Assembly (NCBI GenBank): GCA_023212695.1
Contig: JALCCG010000289.1
Location: 1 to 26,278 of the forward strand
DNA: 26,278 nt
Reading direction: 5' to 3'
Source: Sporisorium sorghi
Lineage: Eukaryota > Basidiomycota > Ustilaginomycetes > Ustilaginales > Ustilaginaceae
Positions 8,867-15,918 of this stretch are shown piece by piece. A model generated the notes under the pieces. That model was not told the origin of the DNA, searched no databases, and was given only the letters and a program-made list of their open reading frames with translations. Made by a program: the position numbers and the translations under genes. Positions within the stretch are counted from its first letter, which is position 1. Each line of letters starts with the position of its first letter.

Positions 8867-8873
8867 ATATATA
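8867..8873 (+). promoter_or_regulatory. TATA-like box of the secreted-protein gene
   Basis: ATATATA, within CATATATACCC, lies about 110 bp upstream of the ATG at 8984 and just before a pyrimidine-rich leader. Confidence 0.5.
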
Positions 8874-8983
8874 CCCTACAAGGCTGTAGCAAGGAGGTGG
8901 TGATCATCTCTTCCCTCTTTGCAACACAGTCGTTCCTTCCTCTTTTTCCTGCTCCCAACATCGCCTCCACCAACGCATACACA

Positions 8984-9628
8984 ATGAAGGCCTTTGCATC
9001 GATGCTCTTGGTCGTGTTGGCCACCGTCGTGGCTGTCCGGGCCAGCGTGCAGCCCACTCCTGCTCCTCGTGTCGAGAAGCGACAAAGTAAGTAGCTTCGC
9101 CCATTGCAAGGCCTTGAATGTGGCCCTCCACCTTGATCATATGTGCATTGGGACACAGCTGACCTCACTGCCACTCAACCAACAGGCTTCGACCCCTACA
9201 ACCTCTCGCAGTACACCAACGCAGGCGCGCTCTCATCGCTCTCGAACTACATCAGCTCGCAATTTGGCAGCCTGGACAGCCTCTCGCTGGGCGCTGCTGA
9301 GTCGTCGTACCTCGCCTCGCAGCGGAGCCAGGCGTACTCGTACCTCTCGCTCGCATCGTCGCTCGTGGCCGACGGCGGTGCGAGCAACTCGGCCGCCGCT
9401 TCGGTGCTGGCGTCGCTCAGCTCGACTGCTGGCGGTGCTCTGGCAAGTGCGTCCAAGGCGGGTGCAAGTGCCGCTGCTACCAACTCGGCCGCTTCAGCTT
9501 CTTCGGGTCCGTCGGGCAGCAAGAGTGGATCTTCTAATGCGGCCGTGGCTGCTTGTAGTCCCAGCTACGCTATAGGGATGATCGCATTCACTTTTGTCGC
9601 TGCTATGGCCGGTGCTTTCGCTTTGTGA
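8984..9628 (+). CDS. Small secreted, probably GPI-anchored Ser/Ala-rich protein
   Basis: Two exons, join(8984..9086,9186..9628), giving 181 residues. No known domain is recognised. Residues 1-20 form a signal peptide (hydrophobic LLVVLATVVAV, likely cleavage after VRA). EKR at 31-33 looks like a Kex2-type site that would remove a short propeptide. A Tyr/Ser/Leu segment follows, with one N-glycosylation sequon (N40-L-S), then a low-complexity Ser/Ala/Gly stretch at about 95-152 suited to O-mannosylation. The C-terminus ends in a hydrophobic tail (163-181) with no charged residues after it, preceded by small residues near S151-N152, as expected for GPI attachment. It is probably a cell-wall or plasma-membrane surface protein. 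Exon phases match (A|GC making Ser35), and retaining the intron would stop translation at once. The single internal Cys is at 158. Confidence 0.75.
9087..9185 (+). other. Intron of the secreted-protein gene (99 nt)
   Basis: It starts GTAAGT at 9087 and ends CAG at 9185, with a CTGAC branch-point-like site at 9159-9163. Splicing joins the signal-peptide exon to the Ser/Ala-rich exon in frame. Confidence 0.85.
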
Positions 9629-9976
9629 TGGCCGTGTTGCCCAAGGGCACAGCGTTGCTTTGGTCGTCACTCACGATCCTCAAGACAGGTCTGCGATCCA
9701 TGTGTTACGTTTGAAAACGTGCAGTCCGCTAGGTTTACGATGTTGAAATCCGTCTGTTCGTCGCCAAATGCTACTGTTTCTTTGGCAACACTGTCTTGCT
9801 GCTTGTGTTGTGCTCTGCATTCCACTATTGTGGCAAAGGAGCGCGAGGCTTCAAGTCAAAGAGCTCGGATTTCGGAAGGCGGTGAGAAGATCGTCTTTGA
9901 AATCCTGACAGCTCAACACCGCCACCCTTACAACGTCCTCAAACATCATCAAGGATCGACGACATGGCTGCTCAAG
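9629..9976. other. Intergenic spacer, secreted protein to mitochondrial protein
   Basis: 348 bp holding the 3' end of the upstream gene and the promoter of the downstream one. An open frame runs in from a start near 9719 but lacks coding-like third-position bias before 9977. No TATA box or repeat was noted. Confidence 0.5.
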
Positions 9977-10735
9977 ATGACGTTCACGGCAGCACCGCTC
10001 GTGCGTAGAGCAGCTCAGTCAACCTCGAGTAGCTTGCAGCGCTCTGCTGCTCGTACCCTGTCCAGCTCGACGAGGGCGGTCTCGAGGCAGCCTGTCACCG
10101 CATCGACAATACGCAGTCATGGAGCTGCAAAGCGGAACTTCAACTCATCCGCCCCCCCTCGTTCGAACGGCTCTGGGCGCACCGCCGTCAAGGATCCCGA
10201 ACCACAGACGGGGCTGTACTACCACCCGACCCAGATCAGCATCGCACGCGGTGCCGACCAGCCCGCGTCCACCGTCGACGGCTGGGCGATCTCGTTCCTC
10301 CCCCACCCCTCCGCCTCGGAGGACGCCGTGATCGCGTACGTCCTCCCGACCACCACCTCGTCGTCGCAAGACTCTGAGCCGGCCGACTTTGTGCGCGCCA
10401 ACCCGGACCGCATCCGCATCAACCCGGCCGGCTGGCGCATCATGCACGACGTGCTCAAGACCAAAGTGGTGCCCAACGACGACCTGTTGAAGTTCGAAGC
10501 CTCGACCAGGGAGAGCGGCTGGGCGCACCTCACGGATCTGCGCCACCCGCTCATGCCGGGACGGATCGCGACGCCCGAGAACATCATTGCCTCGGTCGCG
10601 TTTACCGAGGGGAAGCTCAATGTGGACAGTTACGAGGAGAACAAGTCGTACAGGCTGGTGACGGGGTACGAGGGGCCGATTCAGATGGCGGATAGCTGGA
10701 TCGACAAGCTGAGGAAGCGGTTCGGGGAGCTTTGA
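9977..10735 (+). CDS. Unrecognised protein with mitochondrial presequence
   Basis: Encodes 252 residues from the ATG at 9977 (A at -3). No named family is recognised. The first 70 residues contain many Arg, Ser, Ala and Thr and almost no acidic residues, with a possible R-3 cleavage context around KRNFNSS (52-58), so matrix import is likely. The mature part looks globular: PQTGLYYHP (76-84), GWAISFLPHP (102-111), VIAYVLP (118-124), a GWRIMHDVL helix near 152-160, GWAHLTDLRHPLMPGRIATPEN (181-202) and a C-terminal SYRLVTGYEGP block (224-234). No membrane segment or cofactor motif is visible. The frame is open further upstream to about 9719, but that part lacks the codon bias of the gene. It lies head to tail after the secreted-protein gene. 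Confidence 0.75.
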   Translation: MTFTAAPLVRRAAQSTSSSLQRSAARTLSSSTRAVSRQPVTASTIRSHGAAKRNFNSSAPPRSNGSGRTAVKDPEPQTGLYYHPTQISIARGADQPASTVDGWAISFLPHPSASEDAVIAYVLPTTTSSSQDSEPADFVRANPDRIRINPAGWRIMHDVLKTKVVPNDDLLKFEASTRESGWAHLTDLRHPLMPGRIATPENIIASVAFTEGKLNVDSYEENKSYRLVTGYEGPIQMADSWIDKLRKRFGEL

Positions 10736-11238
10736 GGGATGTTAGGCAAGCAAGGCGCCACCACCCACTGAACCCGTTGTGGGGGAAAGGGCGGTAACCT
10801 GCGTGGATGTGGGGTTGACGTTGCATTTTCCGAGATATGTGCATTGGTCTCTCTCATTCGGCTTCGACATGTGGCCAGCGAGCGATCGATGCGAGCGACG
10901 GCCAAAGCTGCTCTCTCGCCTTTCAATATGATGCCAAGGCGCGCTAAGCAGCAGAGGTCGACAGCGCGACAATCGCCGCCGTCGCCTGTTTGATCATCGT
11001 CGGCTCGACGGGTGGACACATTTGACAAGTTACTGTATTTGCGCCACAAGCGAGCAAGACGATCCTGCCGATGCTTCGACTGTCATATTCGTCACTCGAA
11101 AATCACCCAATCGTCTGCGTGATGGGCGAGAGAGTGTGCTCGTCGAAGGAGAGGATCCACAGGATCCCGCTTGTCGGTGGTCACCTTGATCGGCTAAAAG
11201 CTCCTCACAAGGGCGCTGTCACTACTGCATCGCACAGA

Positions 11239-11274
11239 CCTCGCCAGCCTCGCCAGCCTCGCCAATCTCGCCAA
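11239..11274. repeat. Four tandem 9-bp units (CCTCGCCAG type)
   Basis: Units at 11239-11247 and 11248-11256 are identical; 11257-11265 and 11266-11274 differ by one and two bases. Confidence 0.9.
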
Positions 11275-11284
11275 AACTGTCAAT

Positions 11285-11314
11285 GGCTGGTCAGCCAGCC
11301 AGCCAGCCAGCCAG
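11285..11314. repeat. CAGC tetranucleotide array with a hairpin
   Basis: Almost six copies of CAGC run from 11292 to 11314. The preceding GGCTGG (11285-11290) can pair with CCAGCC (11295-11300) around a 4-nt loop. Confidence 0.85.
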
Positions 11315-11513
11315 TCATTCTCGGCATTCTGCCAGTCACACTTTCACGTTGTGGCTGTTTCACTCTCAGAACTGTCACTTTTTTTTTGTGTCGGTTGCCG
11401 CTGTGAGCCACTTACTCGAATGAGCGTTCCTTCGAGTGAATCACTCTCTCTCTCTTTCAGCTCCAGATGAGGGATCATCCACTTCGGCCTTTCCGTCATG
11501 GCCAAGCTGTGCG

Positions 11514-11520
11514 TTTATAA
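11514..11520 (+). promoter_or_regulatory. TATA-like box of the P450 gene
   Basis: TTTATAA, within GCGTTTATAAGCAC, is the only TATA-like element close to the P450 coding region, 260 bp before its ATG. Confidence 0.45.
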
Positions 11521-11779
11521 GCACGGGCACATCCACAGAAAGCCTCTTCACCTCCATCACACATAGTCAGCGGTCCCTTGACTAGTCACTATCTCTCGCT
11601 GCTTCGACACGGACGTCGCTCTTTTCCATTATCACCATCACCTCAAGCGTCAAGTCAACCACGAATGGCATCCCTCCCGCCAGTTCTCCTCCAACATCAG
11701 CTCTAGTGACCCTTGGCACCAGCATAAACCTCCTCCTCAAAGCTGCAGAGCCCCGTTGGCACTGCACAACGCCTCCACG

Positions 11780-13519
11780 ATGCCTGCCTTTTCCGCCATC
11801 GACTCGGCCAGCTCGCTGGGCAAGCACATCCAGCTGCACTCGGACAATGCATACGTCCAACGCGTCGTCGATGCTACCAATGCCGTCATCGAGCGCTTTG
11901 GCCTGGCCCTGCCCGTGCTAGTCCTCACCGTGCTGGCACTCTCGATCAAGTATCACAATCGAGCCCTCTTTGCAAAGCCGCCGCGAAAGGAGCTCTTGTA
12001 CCCGCCTGCGCGCCCCCTCATCGGACATACGCTTGACGTTGTGCGGTTCACCGACAGCGTCCTCGACTGGTTTCTCTCCATCGCGCGTCAACACCGCATC
12101 GGCTTCACCATCTCCATCGCTGGCACCGGTACTGGCCAAATGCACATCCTTCACCGCCCCGAGTACATTGAGTACGTGCAAAAGACCAACTTTGACAACT
12201 TTGAAAAGGGGCTCCAGTTCAAAAGGCGCTTTGCCGACCTGCTCGGTCAGAACGGCATCTTCAACTCGGACGGCCACGTCTGGAAGGCGCAGCGCAAGAC
12301 GGCTTCGCACATCTTCTCGGTCCATCAGTTCCGCACTTGGGTCCAGACGGTGGTGCGTCGCGAACTCGACAGCGTCGTTGGCATCCTCGATGGTCTAACC
12401 CACGGCCGATCGCGTGCTAAACCAGCCACGTTGCTGCTGCCGGACCTCTTTTACCGATACACACTCTCGTCGTTTGGCAAGATGGCGTTTGGATCGGACA
12501 TTGACTGCCTCAGTCCCGATCCGAGTTGCCTCAACCACGAAGTCGAGTTCTCGAGCGCCTTCGACTTTGTGCAGATGGTGCTCGACAAGCGTTTCCGAAC
12601 GCCCATGTGGCAGCTCGTCGAGCGCTTCTCAGCCGAAGGACGCAAGAATGCAAAGATGGTCAACAAGATCAACGACTTCTCCAGCAACATCATCGAGCAG
12701 CGTCTTCGCGACAGGGAGGCGGGCGTTCGAACCGAGAAGAAGACGGCGGATGGCAAGGAGGGCAAGGATTTGCTGGATCTGTTCATGGACGTCACAACCG
12801 ACCGCGACGATCTCATTTCGGTGGTGCTCAACTTTATCATTGCCGGACGCGACACCACCGCGCAGGGTCTGTCTTGGCTGTTCTACGAGCTGATGCGGAA
12901 CCCGCAGTACGTCGAAGAGATGCGCGCAGAGATGCACAGTGTGCTCGGCGACGAGTCGGGCAACATCCGCAAGCTCGACTACGACACGACCAAGGATCTT
13001 GTTTTCACCCAGGCGTGCTTCAACGAGGCCATCCGTCTGCATCCTCCTGTGCCCAAGAACGGCAAGCGCGCCATCAAGGACGATGTCATCGTGCCGCAGG
13101 GCCCTACAGCAGTTGGATTGCCGCCCATCAAGGTGTACGCCGGCGAGCTGGTTTCGTGGTCCGACTGGGTCATTGCGCGCAACCCGGATGTGTGGGGCGA
13201 CGACTGCTGCGAGTTTAATCCATCGCGCTTCCTCGACACGGTCGACAATGCGGATGGCACACAGACGCACACGCTCAAGAACTATGGCCAGTGGAAGTTC
13301 CATGTGTTTAACGGTGGTCCGCGGCTGTGCCTGGGCATGACGTTGGCTAACTACGAGGCGCTCAGCATGGTGGCTGCTGTGGTGGACCGATACGAGTTTG
13401 GGTGGGGAAGTAAAGAGCAGGGGCAGAAGGCGGATTGGCCGCTCAAGTATCTGCCGTCGGTGACGCATCCTTGCCAGATGTATACTGCTACGGTTGTGCG
13501 CCGGGATGAGGCTAGGTAG
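11780..13519 (+). CDS. Cytochrome P450 monooxygenase, clan-86-like (fatty-acid hydroxylase type)
   Basis: A 579-residue microsomal P450 in one exon. A hydrophobic anchor lies at about 41-57, followed by basic residues and the proline-rich PPARPLIGHT hinge (75-84). The I-helix oxygen-activation motif is AGRDTT (355-360), the K-helix ExxR is E416-A-I-R419, and the heme loop is FNGGPRLCLG with Cys517 as iron ligand. AGRDTT together with FNGGPRLCLG is typical of the CYP52/63/86-type fatty-acid and alkane omega-hydroxylases, so an acyl chain is the likely substrate; the exact family needs alignment. The true ATG is at 11780 (A at -3); the frame continues eight codons upstream from a TTG that is unlikely to be used. 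The nearest downstream gene, DUF1479, is an oxygenase of another class on the same strand. A dedicated P450 reductase is not in the window. Confidence 0.94.
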   Translation: MPAFSAIDSASSLGKHIQLHSDNAYVQRVVDATNAVIERFGLALPVLVLTVLALSIKYHNRALFAKPPRKELLYPPARPLIGHTLDVVRFTDSVLDWFLSIARQHRIGFTISIAGTGTGQMHILHRPEYIEYVQKTNFDNFEKGLQFKRRFADLLGQNGIFNSDGHVWKAQRKTASHIFSVHQFRTWVQTVVRRELDSVVGILDGLTHGRSRAKPATLLLPDLFYRYTLSSFGKMAFGSDIDCLSPDPSCLNHEVEFSSAFDFVQMVLDKRFRTPMWQLVERFSAEGRKNAKMVNKINDFSSNIIEQRLRDREAGVRTEKKTADGKEGKDLLDLFMDVTTDRDDLISVVLNFIIAGRDTTAQGLSWLFYELMRNPQYVEEMRAEMHSVLGDESGNIRKLDYDTTKDLVFTQACFNEAIRLHPPVPKNGKRAIKDDVIVPQGPTAVGLPPIKVYAGELVSWSDWVIARNPDVWGDDCCEFNPSRFLDTVDNADGTQTHTLKNYGQWKFHVFNGGPRLCLGMTLANYEALSMVAAVVDRYEFGWGSKEQGQKADWPLKYLPSVTHPCQMYTATVVRRDEAR

Positions 13520-14121
13520 GGGATTATGTTGTTGTTCTGTTTAACGTGGGTCGTTTGGTTGTTGATTGCGAGATGTGTGCGTGTGTGTGTTGATGAGCTC
13601 CTTCAACATCGGTTGTGATGAAGAGGTGGATTCTGCGAGAGATGCTTTGACAGGAGGCTGGCGTCCAAGCTTGTCGGTCAAAAAAAAAAAACGGCGGGGG
13701 ATGAAACTTGGCCGACGCAGCAAGCGGCATCCTGCACTTCTTTCATCTGGTCACATGGCGACGAAGCACTCGACCCTCAACGGCGGGATGGAACCCAGGA
13801 TCTCGGCGTGCTGGGTGTCGAGTCCTCCGCTACCCCGCTTTGCTTGTCGTACGGCAAGAGCATCACAAACGAGCCAGAGGTAGGAATTTGGCCGCGATGC
13901 TCGGCGTTTAATTTCACCGACAGGCTTGCTGGAGAGAGCGGTCATCGTGGTGTTATGAGCCGAGCGACGAATCGCCGTTGAAGGGAGGCTGGGTGGGGAG
14001 GCGTTCCTGTTTGCTGCTCTCATAAGAGGCTCAGTCTTGCCTTCATGCAGTTGGTTTTTTCAACACCATCGTCTCTAAGGCGTCCCCTTCGCTGTTCTTT
14101 TCATTTCACGGCATCGCTAAG
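13520..14121. other. Intergenic spacer, P450 to DUF1479
   Basis: 602 bp with a GT-rich microsatellite at about 13573-13591 and an A13 run at 13680-13692. The part near 13750-13860, read on the minus strand, loosely resembles tRNA A- and B-boxes but does not fold as a tRNA. No gene is supported. Confidence 0.6.
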
Positions 14122-15717
14122 ATGTTGCGCACCGTCCTGCGCAGTGCTGTTCGAGCGCCTTGCTCGATGGCAGCGCGCCGATCGTTTGGAGGTTCAGCAA
14201 CGACGTTGCGTCCGTCGCTCGACTCGGCTGCGGCGAACAGCACACCACCGTTGCCTCCTGTGACACCGACGAAAAACAAGACGGGCAAGGACGAAGGCAC
14301 GATCGCGTCTGTCTTCGCCACCCTCTCGGGGGGCACGCTCGAAGACGCGCTTCCCGATCGGTTCGCCGCACTCAAGCAGTCGCTTGTGACTTCGCCGTCG
14401 CACGCCGCGCACCTGCAGCGCACGTGGCGCAGTGTGCTCGCCGCGCTCGCTGAGCGCGTTGACGAAACCACGCGGCTCCGCGGTGCGTGCATTCCGGAGG
14501 TCGACTTCCCGCGCACCACACCCGTGGGGCCACTGCACGAGTGGACGAGCGCAGAGACGTACAGTGCGATCCAAGCGCGCGGCGTGGCGGTGGTGCGCAA
14601 CGTCATCCCGCGCGACACGGCGCTCCGGTGGAAAGACGATATCCGCACCTACGCCGCGCGCAACGGAGCAAAGGGGTACCCGCAAGACAACCCGCAGGTG
14701 TACGAGCTGTACTGGACGCCCGCGCAGCTCGCCGCGCGTGCGCACGCGAATCTGCTCACCACGTGCGAGCGCTTCTTGCAGCTCTTCCACCGCCCTTCTG
14801 CCGCGGATGATGTGGAGACGGCGTGCGCGCTATCGCATCCGCTGACGTATGTTGATCGGCTGAGGATCAGGCAGCCGGGTGATGCGAAGTTTGCGCTGGG
14901 CGCGCACATCGACGGCGGGGGGGTGGAGCGCTGGGAATGCGCGCAGTTCCGTGCGCTCTGGTCTCGCATTCTGGACGAGGGGGAACAGTGGGAGATGCAC
15001 GATCCGTGGTTCCTGGGCGACGAGGGTGAGCGCATGACGGCGCAGACAGACATGTACGCCGGTCCCGGCCAATGCGGCGTCTTCCGCCCTTTGCAGGGCT
15101 GGCTCTCGCTCTCCTCAACCCGCGCGGGCGAGGGAACCCTCAGAGTGCTCCCCTTCCTGCGCGAGTCCACGGCGTACATCGTCCTGCGTCCGTTCTTCCA
15201 CCCCCGCAAACCGCTCCCCTCCTGCACATCGCGCGCAGAGTACCTCGCAGCGGACAACTGGGCGTTCGACCCATCCTCCCGAACCTTCCCAGGCTGCTCC
15301 CTCGGCCACAACATCGAACTCAGCCCCCAAACCCACCCGCATCTCCAACTGGATCAGACCATGGTCAGTATCCCCCGCGTGGAGCCCGGCGATATGGTGC
15401 TCTGGCACTGCGACGCCGTGCACTCGGTCGAAGCACGCCACGGTGGCGAAGGGGATAGCAGCGTGATGTATATCCCAGCCATCCCGACGACGAAAGTGAA
15501 TTGGGAGTATGTGCTGCAGCAGAGGAGGTGCTTTGAGAGCGGCACGCCGCCGCCGGATTTCCCGGGCGGGAAGGGGGAGAGCGGGTTCGAGGGGAGAGGG
15601 ACGCCGGAGATGGTGCGCGGAGGGAAGGCGAGGTTGAGTCTGGGGTTGGAGAGGTTCAAGGTGGAAGGTGGGGTGGCGGAGAGGAGGCTGTTGGAGTGGT
15701 GTAACAGTCAGTTGTGA
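14122..15717 (+). CDS. DUF1479 protein, putative Fe(II)/2-oxoglutarate oxygenase, mitochondrial
   Basis: A 531-residue, single-exon protein that matches the fungal/bacterial DUF1479 (YbiU-like) family nearly end to end: GVAVVRNVIPRDTALRWK (154-171), NPQVYELYWTPAQLAARAHAN (190-210), DRLRIRQPGDAKFALGAHIDGG (245-266), FRPLQGWLSLS (321-331), GEGTLRVLP, AYIVLRPFF, PGDMVLWHCDAVHSVE (422-437) and PPPDFPGGKGES (477-487). The family has a cupin-like double-stranded beta-helix. H262-x-D264 with a distal H434 would make the iron-binding facial triad; this assignment is inferred from motif layout. The substrate is unknown. The N-terminus is basic and Ser/Ala-rich with RRSF|GG at 19-24, suggesting mitochondrial import, which is unusual among the bacterial members. 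The ATG has a strong local context (CTAAGATGT). The coding region is very GC-rich. Confidence 0.9.
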   Translation: MLRTVLRSAVRAPCSMAARRSFGGSATTLRPSLDSAAANSTPPLPPVTPTKNKTGKDEGTIASVFATLSGGTLEDALPDRFAALKQSLVTSPSHAAHLQRTWRSVLAALAERVDETTRLRGACIPEVDFPRTTPVGPLHEWTSAETYSAIQARGVAVVRNVIPRDTALRWKDDIRTYAARNGAKGYPQDNPQVYELYWTPAQLAARAHANLLTTCERFLQLFHRPSAADDVETACALSHPLTYVDRLRIRQPGDAKFALGAHIDGGGVERWECAQFRALWSRILDEGEQWEMHDPWFLGDEGERMTAQTDMYAGPGQCGVFRPLQGWLSLSSTRAGEGTLRVLPFLRESTAYIVLRPFFHPRKPLPSCTSRAEYLAADNWAFDPSSRTFPGCSLGHNIELSPQTHPHLQLDQTMVSIPRVEPGDMVLWHCDAVHSVEARHGGEGDSSVMYIPAIPTTKVNWEYVLQQRRCFESGTPPPDFPGGKGESGFEGRGTPEMVRGGKARLSLGLERFKVEGGVAERRLLEWCNSQL

Positions 15718-15918
15718 TGAGGTGGGAAGGGGGGTTGGTGTTCAAGTGTCGTCTTTCAATCGTATTGCGTTCAGCCTCTTGTCGAAACGAAAGCCGTATC
15801 GTTTTGATCGCATCACAAGGTCTCAGAAGGCTGCACTGTGCATTTGAGCTATCATTGAGCAGAGTGCGTTCTGAGAATACATCAAAGAGGTCGATACATT
15901 GAGCAAGTGTCGGCATCA
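15718..15918. other. Convergent 3' spacer between DUF1479 and the lipase
   Basis: 201 bp shared by the two 3' ends; no feature stands out. Confidence 0.5.

Larger units (their letters stand above)
7645..8983. other. 1.3-kb gene-free region upstream of the small secreted protein
   Basis: This is the longest gene-free interval in the window. Frames within it are short, start with non-ATG codons or lack any recognisable domain, and were not called. It holds an AT-rich TATATATA-like stretch just after APS kinase (about 7714-7722), a single ACGCGT at 7768-7773, a CGG-N7-CCG dyad at 8791-8803 and a TATA-like box at 8867-8873. A long upstream region is consistent with a conditionally regulated surface-protein gene. 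Confidence 0.6.
10736..11779. other. 1-kb promoter region of the P450 gene
   Basis: There is no convincing gene here. The region contains four 9-bp CCTCGCCAG-type units, a CAGC tandem array, a T9 run near 11380, a 7-bp inverted repeat (ACTCGAA 11414-11420 / TTCGAGT 11431-11437), a CT microsatellite at about 11443-11457 and a TATA-like TTTATAA at 11514-11520. The distance from that box to the P450 ATG implies a leader of roughly 230 nt. Confidence 0.6.

Noticed and set aside
12629..13468. Long open frame antisense to the P450 gene
   Set aside because: It is a shadow produced by GC-rich third positions; its peptide is His/Val/Arg-rich with no motif, while the sense strand is a complete P450.
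13750..13860. tRNA-like A- and B-box wording on the minus strand (GGTTCCATCCC and an AAGC..GGG segment about 48 nt apart)
   Set aside because: The T-stem, D-stem and anticodon stem do not pair, so no cloverleaf can be built; at best a chance or degraded match.
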